A DNA stretch of 64,000 bases, from assembly GCF_001509485.1 (NCBI RefSeq), contig NZ_LLZI01000191.1, positions 1 to 64,000 of the forward strand, in the 5' to 3' direction. Source of the stretch: Streptomyces sp. NRRL F-4489. GTDB taxonomy: Bacteria; Actinomycetota; Actinomycetes; Streptomycetales; Streptomycetaceae. A program made the translations under genes and the position numbers. The notes beneath the pieces are model-generated. The model was not told where the DNA came from and ran no database searches. It saw nothing but the letters and a program-made list of their open reading frames with translations. The first letter of the stretch is position 1. Each line of letters opens with the position of its first letter. Positions 31,885-40,555 of this stretch are shown one piece after another.

Positions 31885-33048
31885 GTGACCCTCGACGATC
31901 TCCGCGCCTTCGTCGCCGTGTGCGAGGCGGGCAGTCTCAGCGCCGTCGCCCGCGACCTCGGCTGCACCCAGTCCGCCGTCAGCCAGCGCGTCAAGCGCCT
32001 CGAACGGGAGGCGGGCATCGGCCTGCTGGAGCGCCGCCCGCGCGGCGTGGCGCCGACGCCCGCCGGCCGGATCCTGCACCGCGCCGCCGCCGACGGCCTC
32101 GGCGGGCTGGACCAGGCGCTGCGCCGGCTGGCCGATATGCGCGAGGGCGACGGCGGCACCGTCCGGGTCACCACCGGCGCCACCACCGTCCGGCACTTCA
32201 TGTCGGACGCGGTGGTGGCCTTCCGGGAGCGGCACCCGGGCGTCAACCTGGAGTTCCACACGGAGAGTTCGAGCCGGCGCTGCTTCGAGGCGGTCGCCGG
32301 CGGCGACTCCGAACTGGCCTGGATCACCATCGGCCCGCCCGTACGCGGCATCGAGCAGCACCCGGTGATCGGCCTGCCGTGGGTGCTGGCGGTCCGCGCC
32401 GGCGATCCGCTCGCCGCCCGCGACCGCGTCGAACCGGACGCACTCGCCGGCCTCCGCCTCATCCGGCTGCCGGAGAACTCCACCTCCCGTATGCGGCTGG
32501 ACGGGCATCTGGGGCACCGGGACGGGGGGTCGGTCCTCCAGGGGGACGGTGGCCTCGGGGTGCCGCTCCCCGGGGAGGCGGCGCCGGTGCCCGGCCCGGT
32601 GCCAGAGGTGTCGCTGCCGGGGCCGCGGCCCTCCGGGGAGCCGCTGCCGGGGCCGCGGCCCTCCGGGGAGCCGCTGCCGGGGCCGAGCGCCACCAGCGTC
32701 GCCGACTGGGACACCGCGCTGCTCCTCGCCGAACTCGGCGTCGGCCACGCCGTCGTCCCCCGCCTCCCCGGCCACCGGGCCACCGCCGCCCACCCGGGCC
32801 TGCGGCTGGTGCCGATCCCGGCGCTGCCGCCGCTGACGACCGGCTGGGCGGTACGGCAGTGGGCGGCGCTCAGCCCGGCGGCGGTGGAGTTCGCGGAGAC
32901 GGTGAACCGGTGCTTGGTGGGCGGTCAGCCCGATGAGTACGGTCCCGGCCCGGCCAAGGCCCGTTCCGCCACGGCCCGTTCCGCCACGGCCCGTTCCGCC
33001 GCGGCCCGTTCCGTCACGTCGGAACCACCGGCTCCTGGATCTCGGTGA
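31885..33048 (+). CDS. LysR-family regulator with repeat-derived insert and tail
   Basis: 387 residues, longer than the usual 300. Helix-turn-helix at about 15-60 (LDDLRAFVAVCEAGSLSAVA, CTQSAVSQRVKRLEREAG). The effector domain follows but is interrupted at about 210-270 by a Gly/Pro-rich stretch encoded by a 30-bp tandem repeat (GEPLPGPRPS units), where a normal LysR has compact alpha/beta structure. The C-terminal extension (about 355-387) comes from a 15-bp repeat (ATARS units). The last 35 bases overlap the convergent MerR gene. Target genes are unclear; the upstream MFS is on the same strand and not divergent. Confidence 0.9.
   Translation: MTLDDLRAFVAVCEAGSLSAVARDLGCTQSAVSQRVKRLEREAGIGLLERRPRGVAPTPAGRILHRAAADGLGGLDQALRRLADMREGDGGTVRVTTGATTVRHFMSDAVVAFRERHPGVNLEFHTESSSRRCFEAVAGGDSELAWITIGPPVRGIEQHPVIGLPWVLAVRAGDPLAARDRVEPDALAGLRLIRLPENSTSRMRLDGHLGHRDGGSVLQGDGGLGVPLPGEAAPVPGPVPEVSLPGPRPSGEPLPGPRPSGEPLPGPSATSVADWDTALLLAELGVGHAVVPRLPGHRATAAHPGLRLVPIPALPPLTTGWAVRQWAALSPAAVEFAETVNRCLVGGQPDEYGPGPAKARSATARSATARSAAARSVTSEPPAPGSR
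32611..32687 (+). repeat. 30-bp tandem repeat inside lysR
   Basis: Unit begins CCGCTGCCGGGGCCGCGG. Copies at 32611-32640 (one change), 32641-32670, and a partial copy 32671-32687. The length is a multiple of three, so the frame is kept. Confidence 0.9.
32956..33015 (+). repeat. 15-bp tandem repeat at the lysR 3' end
   Basis: Unit ACGGCCCGTTCCGCC in four near-identical copies (32956, 32971, 32986, 33001). The last runs into the stop codon of the convergent MerR gene. Confidence 0.9.
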
Positions 33049-33889
33049 CCCACTTCTCCGGGTCTTCCGGGCACTCCAGATACAGCTCGCGGGCGTACCC
33101 GGCCGAGCGGTAGCCGTTGCCGTCGATCCACCGCGCCAGATGCTGCGCGGTCGGCACGATCCGGCTCATCGGCCCCCGGTGGACGACGGTGGCGGCGCGT
33201 TCCAGCCCCGGGAGCGCCACCACGGCGAAGCCGGGGCCGCCGGACGCGGAGGAGGCGCCCGCCCTCGCGAGCGCCTCCCGGGTGACCACGAACCCGGCGT
33301 GCACCACTACCGCCTCCCCCGGCTGCCCACCCTCGGGCCCGGCCCCCTCCGGGGCGTCTTCGTAGTACGCCAGCCCCGGGCCCGCCAAGGACACCCCGGC
33401 CGCCCCCAGCCGGCGCCCCAGCTCCTCGTAGAGCGGCGTGATCACCGGGCCGATGTCCTCGGGGGCGTAGCTCGCGGCGATCCCGCGCAGCTCCGCCAGC
33501 AGGACCGGTTCGGTGCTCTTCAGCACCACATCGTCGGCAGGCATCCGTCCCTCGCTCTCGATCGTCCGGAGTCGCGCCTCGACCTGCGCCAGCCGCGCGT
33601 CGGCGGCGGCCCGCGCGGCCGCCAGCTCGGCCCGCCGCAGCCGTAGCATCCCGCGCAGTTCCGCCGCGTCGACCTGCTCATCCAGGATCGCCGCCACCTG
33701 CTGGAGACTGAAGCCGAGATCCTTGAGCGCCATGACGCGGTTGAGCCGGGAGAGCTGGGCCGCCGCGTAGGAGCGGTAGCCGGTGACGGGGTCGGTACGG
33801 GCCGGGCGCAGCAGTCCGATGGCGTCGTAATGACGCAGCATGCGGGCCGAGACGCGGCCGTACCGGGCGAAATCTCCGATGCTGAACAT
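33014..33889 (-). CDS. MerR-family regulator with C-terminal GyrI-like ligand domain
   Basis: 291 residues from the ATG at 33889 after GGAAGG; a GTG at 33916 would lie in the operator. N-terminal MerR helix-turn-helix (SIGDFARYGRVSARMLRHYD, GYRSYAAAQLSRLNRV), a coiled-coil dimer helix (about 75-115) and an AraC/GyrI-like effector-binding domain (about 120-290), the BltR/BmrR architecture of multidrug sensors. No transporter is adjacent and divergent; the nearest same-strand partner is not obvious. It ends inside the repeat tract of the convergent lysR gene. Confidence 0.92.
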   Translation of the reverse strand: MFSIGDFARYGRVSARMLRHYDAIGLLRPARTDPVTGYRSYAAAQLSRLNRVMALKDLGFSLQQVAAILDEQVDAAELRGMLRLRRAELAAARAAADARLAQVEARLRTIESEGRMPADDVVLKSTEPVLLAELRGIAASYAPEDIGPVITPLYEELGRRLGAAGVSLAGPGLAYYEDAPEGAGPEGGQPGEAVVVHAGFVVTREALARAGASSASGGPGFAVVALPGLERAATVVHRGPMSRIVPTAQHLARWIDGNGYRSAGYARELYLECPEDPEKWVTEIQEPVVPT

Positions 33890-34198
33890 GACGCCTTCCA
33901 GTGGAGCGGTTTCCACAGTGTCAAGGTCAAGGACGGGACGGAAACGCGCGCGGGGGGGCCACGCTCCGCCGCCCCCTGGCCCCGCTCCGCGACCGGAACG
34001 CGCCCCTCAGCGGCGTACCCCGGCCAGCGGCGGCAGCATCGCGTCAAGTCCGGTCCGCAAACCGTCAATGAAGCGTCATGGCGCGCCGGACCGCCCCCCG
34101 CGCCGGGCATAGCGTCTGTGCCGAGCCCCGGCGTACGCGCACCCACCGGTACGCGCGACCACCGGGCCGGGGCCGCCGTCCCGTCGAGGAGCACCACC
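33890..34198. other. 309-bp divergent intergenic region
   Basis: Holds the MerR promoter and operator at its left end. On the forward side a GAGGAG ribosome site precedes the GTG at 34199. No other gene or structure recognised. Confidence 0.5.
33901..33916 (-). promoter_or_regulatory. MerR operator candidate
   Basis: GTGGA-AACCGC-TCCAC, a perfect 5-6-5 inverted repeat on the reverse strand. It follows the tandem TTGACCTTGACA, so a 19-bp spacer promoter, typical for MerR activators, can be drawn; the -10 is poor. Confidence 0.5.
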
Positions 34199-34696
34199 GT
34201 GTCCCACCCTCTCCACGCGGAAGATCCCGAGCCTGCCGAACGCGTCCCGGCCGGGCCTCTGTTCGTCCCCGTCCGGCCGGGACCCGCGGGCTGCACGGCC
34301 CGCCTGTTCCGCACCCCGCTCGGCGGCCGTACGGCCGTCGGCTTCACCTCGCCGCAGCGGCTGGCCGCGGCGCTCGGCGGCGGCCAGCCGTGGGTGCGGC
34401 TCTCCGAGCCCGCCCTGCGCGCCCTGGCCGAACCGGTCGGCGCGACCACCGTCACCGTCGATCCGCGCTGCGCCCCGGCCCCTGACGCCCCGGCCCGCCG
34501 CCCCCTTCCCGATACGGCGCGCGAGGCCGGGGCCGCCGCCAACGGGGCCCGAGAGGCCCGACCCGTTACCGCGGCCCGCGACGCCCTACCCCTTACCGCG
34601 GCCCGGACCGCCCCCGAGGCGCCCCGCCTCCCCCACGTCCTCCGCGCACCCCGCGTCCCGCACACCCCCCGTAGAACACACCTACGGGCCGTCTGA
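34199..34696 (+). CDS. SAV_915-like hypothetical protein
   Basis: 165 residues from the GTG at 34199 after GAGGAG. The core (about 18-90: FVPVRPGPAGCTARLFRTPL, AVGFTSPQRLAAALG, WVRLSEPALRALAEP) resembles a streptomycete family called SAV_915, related to SseB-type domains. The C-terminal 75 residues are Ala/Arg/Pro-rich and contain a short repeated TAAR segment, so are probably disordered. It sits 17 bases before the decarboxylase gene and is likely in its operon. Function unknown. Confidence 0.7.
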   Translation: MSHPLHAEDPEPAERVPAGPLFVPVRPGPAGCTARLFRTPLGGRTAVGFTSPQRLAAALGGGQPWVRLSEPALRALAEPVGATTVTVDPRCAPAPDAPARRPLPDTAREAGAAANGAREARPVTAARDALPLTAARTAPEAPRLPHVLRAPRVPHTPRRTHLRAV

Positions 34697-34713
34697 GGAA
34701 GGGGCACGCCACC

Positions 34714-36123
34714 ATGAGCCACCCCACTCTGCCCCGGACCACCCCCACCCGCCCGGAGGCACCCGCCACCCCTCCGCCCACGGGGAGCGCGGCCGCCCTT
34801 CCCTCCCCGTCCACCCTTCCCGCCCCCGACCCGCTCGCCATCTGGCCCGCGTCCACCGCGGCGCTCCCCGACGGCGACATCACCGTCGGCGGCGTCCCGC
34901 TCACCGAGCTCGCCGACCACTTCGGCACGCCCGCCTACGTCCTGGACGAGGACGAGGTGCGCCGGCGCTGCCGCGCCTACCTGCGGGCGTTCCCCGGCGC
35001 CGACGTCTACTACGCGGCGAAGGCGTTCCTGTGCCGCGCCATGGCGCACTGGGTCGCGCAGGAGGGGCTGGGCCTGGACGTCTGCTCCGCGGGCGAGCTC
35101 GAACTCGCCGTCACCACCGGCTTCCCGCCGGAACGGATCGTGCTGCACGGCAACGCCAAGAGCCCGGCCGACCTCCAGGCCGCGCTGCGGCTCGGCGTCG
35201 GCCGGATCGTCATCGACAGCACCTCCGAGATCGCCCGGCTCGCCGCCGCGGTCCCGGCGGGCACCCGGCAGAAGGTGCTCGTCCGGGTCGTTCCGGGGAT
35301 CGCCGCGGGCGGCCACGCCAAGATCCGGACCGGGACCGACGACCAGAAGTTCGGGCTGTCGCTCGCCGACGGCTCGGCCCAGCACGCCATCGCCCGCGTC
35401 CTGGGCCAGCCGCGCCTCGAACTCGTCGGCCTGCACTGCCACTTGGGTTCCCAGATCACCGCCGCCAAGCCCTACCTCGCGGCCGTGCGGCGGCTGGTGG
35501 GCTTACTGGCCCGGGTCCGCGAGCAGCACGGCGTCACCCTGCCCGAACTGGACCTCGGCGGCGGCCACGGCGTCGCCTACCGGCCGGGCGAGCCCGCGCT
35601 CGACCTCACCGGGCTCGCCGCCAAGGTCCGCGCCGAACTGGCCCGCGGCTGCGCGGCGGCCGGACTCCCGGTGCCGCGGCTGGCCGTCGAACCGGGCCGC
35701 GCCATCGCCGGCCCGGCGGGCGTCGCCGTCTACCGGGTGCTGTCGGTCAAGCGGACCGGCGCGCACACCTTCGTCGCGGTGGACGGCGGGATGAGCGACA
35801 ACCCGCGGCCCGCGCTGTACGGGGTGCGCTACGCGCCGCGGCTGGTCGGGCGCCGCCCGGAGGCCGCCCCGGAACCCGTCACCGTCGTCGGGCGGCACTG
35901 CGAGGCGGGCGACATCCTCGCCTCGGACGTGCCGCTGCCCGGCGACATCCGCCCCGGGGACCTGCTCGCCGTCCCGGTGGCGGGGGCCTACCACCTGTCG
36001 ATGGCCTCCGGCTACAACCTCGTCGGCCGCCCTCCGGTCGTCGCGGTCGCCTCGGGCCACGCCCGCCTCCTGGTCCGCCGCGAGTCCCTGGCGGACATCC
36101 AGGAGCGCGATATCGGGCTGTGA
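34714..36123 (+). CDS. lysA: Diaminopimelate decarboxylase (PLP alanine-racemase fold)
   Basis: 469 residues. Disordered Pro/Thr-rich N-terminus (about 1-50), PLP barrel with the Schiff-base Lys103 in YYAAKAFLC, HGNAKSPADL, HCHLGSQI, GGGHGVAYRPGE and EPGRAIAGPAG, and a C-terminal beta domain with the active-site Cys396 in RHCEAGDIL and AYHLSMASGYN. Converts meso-diaminopimelate to lysine. Codon 264 is TTA (35503-35505), read in Streptomyces only by the developmental bldA tRNA, so translation may be restricted to late growth. The pairing with the SAV_915-like gene suggests a second, specialised lysA rather than the housekeeping copy. Confidence 0.93.
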   Translation: MSHPTLPRTTPTRPEAPATPPPTGSAAALPSPSTLPAPDPLAIWPASTAALPDGDITVGGVPLTELADHFGTPAYVLDEDEVRRRCRAYLRAFPGADVYYAAKAFLCRAMAHWVAQEGLGLDVCSAGELELAVTTGFPPERIVLHGNAKSPADLQAALRLGVGRIVIDSTSEIARLAAAVPAGTRQKVLVRVVPGIAAGGHAKIRTGTDDQKFGLSLADGSAQHAIARVLGQPRLELVGLHCHLGSQITAAKPYLAAVRRLVGLLARVREQHGVTLPELDLGGGHGVAYRPGEPALDLTGLAAKVRAELARGCAAAGLPVPRLAVEPGRAIAGPAGVAVYRVLSVKRTGAHTFVAVDGGMSDNPRPALYGVRYAPRLVGRRPEAAPEPVTVVGRHCEAGDILASDVPLPGDIRPGDLLAVPVAGAYHLSMASGYNLVGRPPVVAVASGHARLLVRRESLADIQERDIGL

Positions 36124-36368
36124 GGGCCGCGTCCCGCTTGGTGCGGGTCGGGGTCGGGGGCCGGGCGAGCGGGTGGGCCGGCCCCCGCCGGTAGCCGGGT
36201 GGCTCATCCCCGCCAGGGGCTCTCACCCAACTAGATGCACAGCGAAACAATTACTTGTAGGATGACCGGGCAACCGCCGCCCCAGAGGCGTCCGACCACC
36301 CCGGCGCCCGGCGGCCCCGCACCCCACTGACGCGTACTCCCCACGGAAACGGGCACGGAACGACCCCC

Positions 36369-37079
36369 ATGGCACTCCAGGCAGCCGGACGGCGCTCCCT
36401 CGTCGACACCGTCGTCGAAACCCTCCGCGCCCAGCTGGCCGCCGGCACCTGGCAGGTCGGCACCCGCATCCCCACCGAGCACGCCCTCGCCGAACAGCTC
36501 CAGGTCGGCCGCAACACCGTCCGCGAGGCCGTCCGCGTCCTCGTGCACGCCGGCATGCTCCGCTCCCGCCAGGGCGAAGGCACCTTCGTGGTGTCCACCG
36601 CCGACCCGGCCGAGGTGATGCGCGGCATCCAGCGCGCCGGCATCCGCGACGTACTCGAACTCCGCATCGCCCTGGAGGCCGAGGCCGCCCGGCTGGCCGC
36701 GCTCCGCCACGAGCCGGCCGACCTGGAGCGGATGCGGGCCGCTCTCGACGCCCAGGCCGAACTGGAGGACGCCGAGGGCCGGCCGCACTCCGGCAGCCTC
36801 GAGCTCTACGCCGATCACGACATCGCCTTCCACAAGGCCGTCGTCGAGGCCGCGCACAACACCGCGCTGACGGCCACCTACGGCTGGTTCAGCAGCTCCG
36901 TACGGGAGGCGCTGGTCACCGCGCTGGACGACCAGGCGATGCCGAAGATCGTGCACGGCGACCACCGGGCCGTCCTGGACGCGATCGCCCACGGCGACCC
37001 CGACGCCGCCGAACGCGCCACCCGCGCCCTCCTGGAGAGGCCCAAACGGGCCGTGGAAGCCCTCCTCGCCGCCCGCTGA
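36369..37079 (+). CDS. GntR-family regulator, FadR/FCD subfamily
   Basis: 236 residues. N-terminal winged helix (LVDTVVETLRAQLAAGTWQV, IPTEHALAEQLQVGRNTVRE, RQGEGTFVV), then an all-helical FCD domain with metal/ligand residues in HDIAFHKAVVEAAHN and VHGDHRAVLDAI. It precedes an MFS transporter gene by 90 bases and probably controls it. An AT-rich upstream stretch (36242-36263) contains a TAGGAT -10 candidate (36258-36263) and the small inverted repeat ACAA-TTAC-TTGT. Confidence 0.93.
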   Translation: MALQAAGRRSLVDTVVETLRAQLAAGTWQVGTRIPTEHALAEQLQVGRNTVREAVRVLVHAGMLRSRQGEGTFVVSTADPAEVMRGIQRAGIRDVLELRIALEAEAARLAALRHEPADLERMRAALDAQAELEDAEGRPHSGSLELYADHDIAFHKAVVEAAHNTALTATYGWFSSSVREALVTALDDQAMPKIVHGDHRAVLDAIAHGDPDAAERATRALLERPKRAVEALLAAR

Positions 37080-37169
37080 CCCGGCGGCGCCACCCCGCAC
37101 GGCGCGACCTCCCCTTTCCTTCCCTCTTCCTTCCTGTCTCCTGCGCACGATTGGCTAGGTAACGCACGC

Positions 37170-38450
37170 ATGTCAGGGCCCGACTCGACCTCTCCGACCG
37201 GCCTCATCGACGCCGAGGACGACCTGATCCCGGCGCCACCGGTCGCCGCGGCCCGGCGCCGGCTGCGGGCCCACCCCGCCCTCCTCCTCGCCGGTATCGT
37301 CCTCGCCGCGGTGAACATGCGGGCCGCCCTCGCCGGCGTCTCCCCGCTGCTCAACGAGATGGCGCGCCACTTCCACCTCGCCGCCACCGCCAGCAGCCTG
37401 GTGACCACGATCCCGCTCGTCTTCATGGGCCTCGGCTCACTCCTCGCGCCGCGGCTGGCGCGCCGCTGGGGCACCGAGGCGGCGCTGTGCGGCGCGCTGG
37501 TCGCACTGTGCGGCGGCATCGTGCTGCGGATCGCGCCGCCGGTCGCCGCGCTGTTCGCCGGGTGCGCGGTGGTGGGCGGGTCGATAGCCCTGCTCAACGT
37601 GCTGATGCCCGGCCTGATCAAGCGGGACTTCCCGGACCGGGCGGCGGCGATGACCGCGCTCTACTCGACCGCGATGATCCTGGGCGCCACCGTCTCGGCC
37701 GCCTCCGCCGTGCCCCTGGAGAACGCGCTGGGCAGCTGGCAGGGCTCCCTGGTCTCCTGGGCGCTGCTGGCCGCCGTCGCCGCCCTGGTGTGGCTGCCCC
37801 AGGCGGTGATCGCCCGCCGGGGCACCCGCCACGGCGCCGCCGCGGCCACCCCGGCCCACCCCGCCGCGTCCGGCCCCCGGCTGAGCCGCTCCCCGCTGGC
37901 CTGGCAGGTCACGCTCTTCATGGGCTCGCAGTCGCTGATCGCCTACGTGATCATCGCCTGGATGCCGACGATCTTCACCGACCACGGTATGGGCAAGAGC
38001 GAGGCCGGGCTGGTCTTCGCGTTCAGCACGCTGGTGCAGATGGCCGGTTCGTTCGTCGTGCCGACGCTGGCGGGCCGGATGCGGCGCCAGCGGCTGCTGG
38101 GCGTGGCGGTCTCCGCGCTGATGGCCTGCGGTGTCGCGGGGCTGCTGGTCGCGCCGGTGGCCGGGGCCTGGCTGTGGGCCGCGATCCTCGGCGTCGGCCA
38201 GGGCGGCGCCCTCGGCCTGGCGCTGACGATGATGGTGCTGCGGTCCGGCGACGCCCACACCGCCGCCCGGCTCTCGGGCATGTCCCAGACCGGCGGCTAC
38301 CTCCTCGCCGCCGTGGGCCCGCTGGCCCTCGGCGCCGTCCACCAGGCCACCGCCGGCTGGACCGTCCCGCTCCTCCTCCTGCTCGCCGTCTGCGCCGGCC
38401 TGGCCCTCCTGGCCCTCGGCGCCGGCCGCGACCGCCGCATCGGCGAGTGA
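37170..38450 (+). CDS. MFS transporter, CynX/NimT type
   Basis: 426 residues with about twelve helices starting near residue 37. The first helices read LAAVNMRAALAGVSPLL, with the NxR signature of the CynX/NimT group, which export or import cyanate, nitroimidazoles or similar small molecules; loop 2-3 is APRLARRWGTE. Follows a GntR-FCD regulator on the same strand, the usual regulator/transporter pairing. Substrate unknown. Confidence 0.92.
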   Translation: MSGPDSTSPTGLIDAEDDLIPAPPVAAARRRLRAHPALLLAGIVLAAVNMRAALAGVSPLLNEMARHFHLAATASSLVTTIPLVFMGLGSLLAPRLARRWGTEAALCGALVALCGGIVLRIAPPVAALFAGCAVVGGSIALLNVLMPGLIKRDFPDRAAAMTALYSTAMILGATVSAASAVPLENALGSWQGSLVSWALLAAVAALVWLPQAVIARRGTRHGAAAATPAHPAASGPRLSRSPLAWQVTLFMGSQSLIAYVIIAWMPTIFTDHGMGKSEAGLVFAFSTLVQMAGSFVVPTLAGRMRRQRLLGVAVSALMACGVAGLLVAPVAGAWLWAAILGVGQGGALGLALTMMVLRSGDAHTAARLSGMSQTGGYLLAAVGPLALGAVHQATAGWTVPLLLLLAVCAGLALLALGAGRDRRIGE

Positions 38451-38866
38451 ACGGGTAGACGGGCGGGGCGGGGGCGCGGGGGGCCCAGTGATGGGGGCTG
38501 GTGGCCGGTGGTGGGGGCTGGGCCCGGTGGCTGGTGCCCGGTGGCTGGTCGCTGGTGGGTTGGGCCCGGTGGCTGGTGGGTGGCCCGGTGGCTGGTGGGT
38601 GAGCCCGGTGACTGGCGGGGCCCGGTGACTGATGGGTGTGGCGTCTCGCGGCATCTCGTGGCGAAGGCGGCGAACGCCACGCCCCACGTCAGCGGCCGCC
38701 CCCGCCCCACCAACGGCCTAGCCGCACGCCTCCGGGCGACCGACGCACCACCGCCGATCCCCGCGCGGGCCTCCGCGCCTCTGCCCCCCGCCACCCGCCA
38801 TGATCAGGCGGGCCCCGGCACGGCCGGCGGGCGCCGTGTCACAGCAGGCTGGCCTACGGTGCCCCC
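38451..38866. other. 416-bp intergenic region with minisatellite
   Basis: Contains the repeat tract 38523-38637 and, at its right end, the TACGGT -10 (38855-38860) of the mltG-like gene. Apparent open frames through the repeats have no support. Confidence 0.6.
38523..38637. repeat. Imperfect tandem repeat, CCCGGTGGCTGGTGGG type
   Basis: CCCGGTG starts copies at 38523, 38537, 38565, 38584, 38604 and 38621, with units of 14-28 bases ending GGCTGGTGGG or GACTGRYGGG. Strand bias is extreme: G/T-rich forward, so the transcript or single strand could form G-rich structures. Confidence 0.75.
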
Positions 38867-39685
38867 ATGAGCGATGTCCAGCACACCGGCCCCCGGCCCG
38901 GTCCGCGGTTCCCCCGCGCCGGCCTGCTCCTCCTGGTCGCCGTCCTGTGTGTCGCCGTCGTCCTCGCCGTGCTGCTCGTACCGCGGCTGCTGCGCGAGCG
39001 GGAGTACGGGCAGCTGTCGGTGCCCGAGGGCCGGCGCGCCGCCCAGATCTACGCCGACGCCGACCGGGCCCTGCACGTACCGGCGGGCACCACCGAGAAG
39101 GCCGCCCGCACCGCGCACCTCGGCCTGCCCGCCGAGGCGAAGGGCAACCCGGAGGGCTACCTCTTCCCGGCCACCTATCCGCTCCGCGAGGACACCACCC
39201 CGGCCTCGCTCCTCTCGTACATGGTCACCACCGCCCGCCAGCGGCTCGCCGCCGACGGCATCACCGACTACCGCACCGTGGTGATCGCCAGCATCGTGCA
39301 GGCCGAGGCGGACCGGCCGGCCGATATGGGCAAGGTCGCCCGGGTCATCGACAACCGGCTCGCCCGGAACATGCCGCTCCAGATGGACTCGACCCTCAAC
39401 TACGCCCTCGGCCGCAGCACCCTGCGCACCACCCACGCCGACACCCGCACCGACAGCCCCTACAACACCTACAAGGCCGCGGGCCTGCCGCCGACCCCGA
39501 TCGACAACCCCGGGGCCGAGGCGCTGAAGGCGGCGGCCGCGCCGCCCCCGGGCGACTGGCTGTACTTCGTCACCGTCAAACCGGGCGACACCCGCTTCAC
39601 CGCCGACTACCAGGAGCATCTGCGCAACGTGCGGGACTTCAACGCCGAGCAGAAGAACAGCGCCGCGGCCGGCCCCACCGGCTGA
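38867..39685 (+). CDS. mltG: MltG-like endolytic murein transglycosylase
   Basis: 272 residues. One N-terminal membrane helix (about 18-40), then a YceG/MltG domain: GYLFPATYPL, the catalytic Glu147 in ASIVQAEADRP, MPLQMDSTLNYALG, SPYNTYKAAGLPPTPIDNPG and YFVTVKPGDTRF. MltG cleaves nascent glycan strands and so sets their length. It is shorter than typical MltG (about 340 residues or more), lacking most of the N-terminal LysM-like part, so is probably a secondary paralog. The ATG is six bases after TACGGT, so likely leaderless. Confidence 0.9.
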   Translation: MSDVQHTGPRPGPRFPRAGLLLLVAVLCVAVVLAVLLVPRLLREREYGQLSVPEGRRAAQIYADADRALHVPAGTTEKAARTAHLGLPAEAKGNPEGYLFPATYPLREDTTPASLLSYMVTTARQRLAADGITDYRTVVIASIVQAEADRPADMGKVARVIDNRLARNMPLQMDSTLNYALGRSTLRTTHADTRTDSPYNTYKAAGLPPTPIDNPGAEALKAAAAPPPGDWLYFVTVKPGDTRFTADYQEHLRNVRDFNAEQKNSAAAGPTG

Positions 39686-39753
39686 CCACGGCCCCGGCCA
39701 CCGCTTGCCCTCCCCGCCCCGCGCCGGCCGGTGCCTCCCTACTCCTCGCCCGT

Positions 39754-40530
39754 TTACTCCTCGCCCGCCAGCGTGAGCGCCTTCAGCCGGCGCGCCGCGT
39801 ACCAGGTCGCCACCGCGGTGACGGCCACCAGCAGGCAGAGCGCGAGCGGCAGCTGCACCGCGGAGTTCAGCGCCCCGTCGGCGCCGACCTTCTGGCCCAC
39901 CGCGAGCGCCCACTGCTGGACGCTCAGCGTCCGCGCCCCCGGGACGACGTTCCCCACGAACGCCTCCCACACCAGGGCGTAGACCAGGCCGAAGACCACG
40001 GCGTGCCGGGTGAGGGTGCCGAGCAGCAGGAAGAGCGCGCTGTAGGCGACCGAGGCGACGGCCGCGGCCACCGCGTACGCCACGGCTATCCGCTGGCTGT
40101 TGCCGTTGAGGAGGAAGCCGGCCACCAGGACCGGTATCGCCGAGAAGGCGGCGGTCACCCCGATCGCGACCAGCAGCTTGGTGATGATGATCGTCGAGCG
40201 CCGGACCGGCTTGGCGAGGAGGTAGACCACCGAGCCGTCGTCGATCTCCGGACCGATCGCGCCCGTCCCGGCGATCACGCCGATCAGCGGCACCATCGTG
40301 CCCAGCGCGAACCCGCGCAGGATGCCGTCGGCCGTCGCGTCGTCCGCGCCGGTCAGCGCCCGGACGAGTACCGCGATCGCGACCAGGAGGGCCGGCAGCG
40401 CGAAGAGGATCAGGGCGCGGCGCCGGCCGAGCAGCGCCCGGTAGGTGAGCCGGGCGACGGTCGGGTGGAAGAGGGCGGCCTTGGGCGCGGCGGCGGTCGC
40501 CGGCGGGGCCGCGGAAGAGGTCGTGGACAT
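39754..40530 (-). CDS. ABC-2 type transporter permease
   Basis: 258 residues with six hydrophobic segments and the ABC-2 membrane signature DDGSVVYLLAKPVRRSTIII. Last gene of a four-gene reverse-strand cluster. The ATPase at 40556 stops 25 bases before its ATG, so the two form a second exporter module. Export substrate unknown. Confidence 0.9.
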   Translation of the reverse strand: MSTTSSAAPPATAAAPKAALFHPTVARLTYRALLGRRRALILFALPALLVAIAVLVRALTGADDATADGILRGFALGTMVPLIGVIAGTGAIGPEIDDGSVVYLLAKPVRRSTIIITKLLVAIGVTAAFSAIPVLVAGFLLNGNSQRIAVAYAVAAAVASVAYSALFLLLGTLTRHAVVFGLVYALVWEAFVGNVVPGARTLSVQQWALAVGQKVGADGALNSAVQLPLALCLLVAVTAVATWYAARRLKALTLAGEE

Positions 40531-40555
40531 ACAGCCTCAGGGCTCCTTTCTGGCC

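Noticed and set aside
36231..36263. Classical FadR-type operator upstream of the GntR gene
   Set aside because: Only a 4-4-4 dyad was found and it does not match the family's TNGTNNNACNA pattern; mentioned only as context.
38523..38637. CRISPR array
   Set aside because: Units are irregular and GC-rich with no unique spacers and no cas genes.
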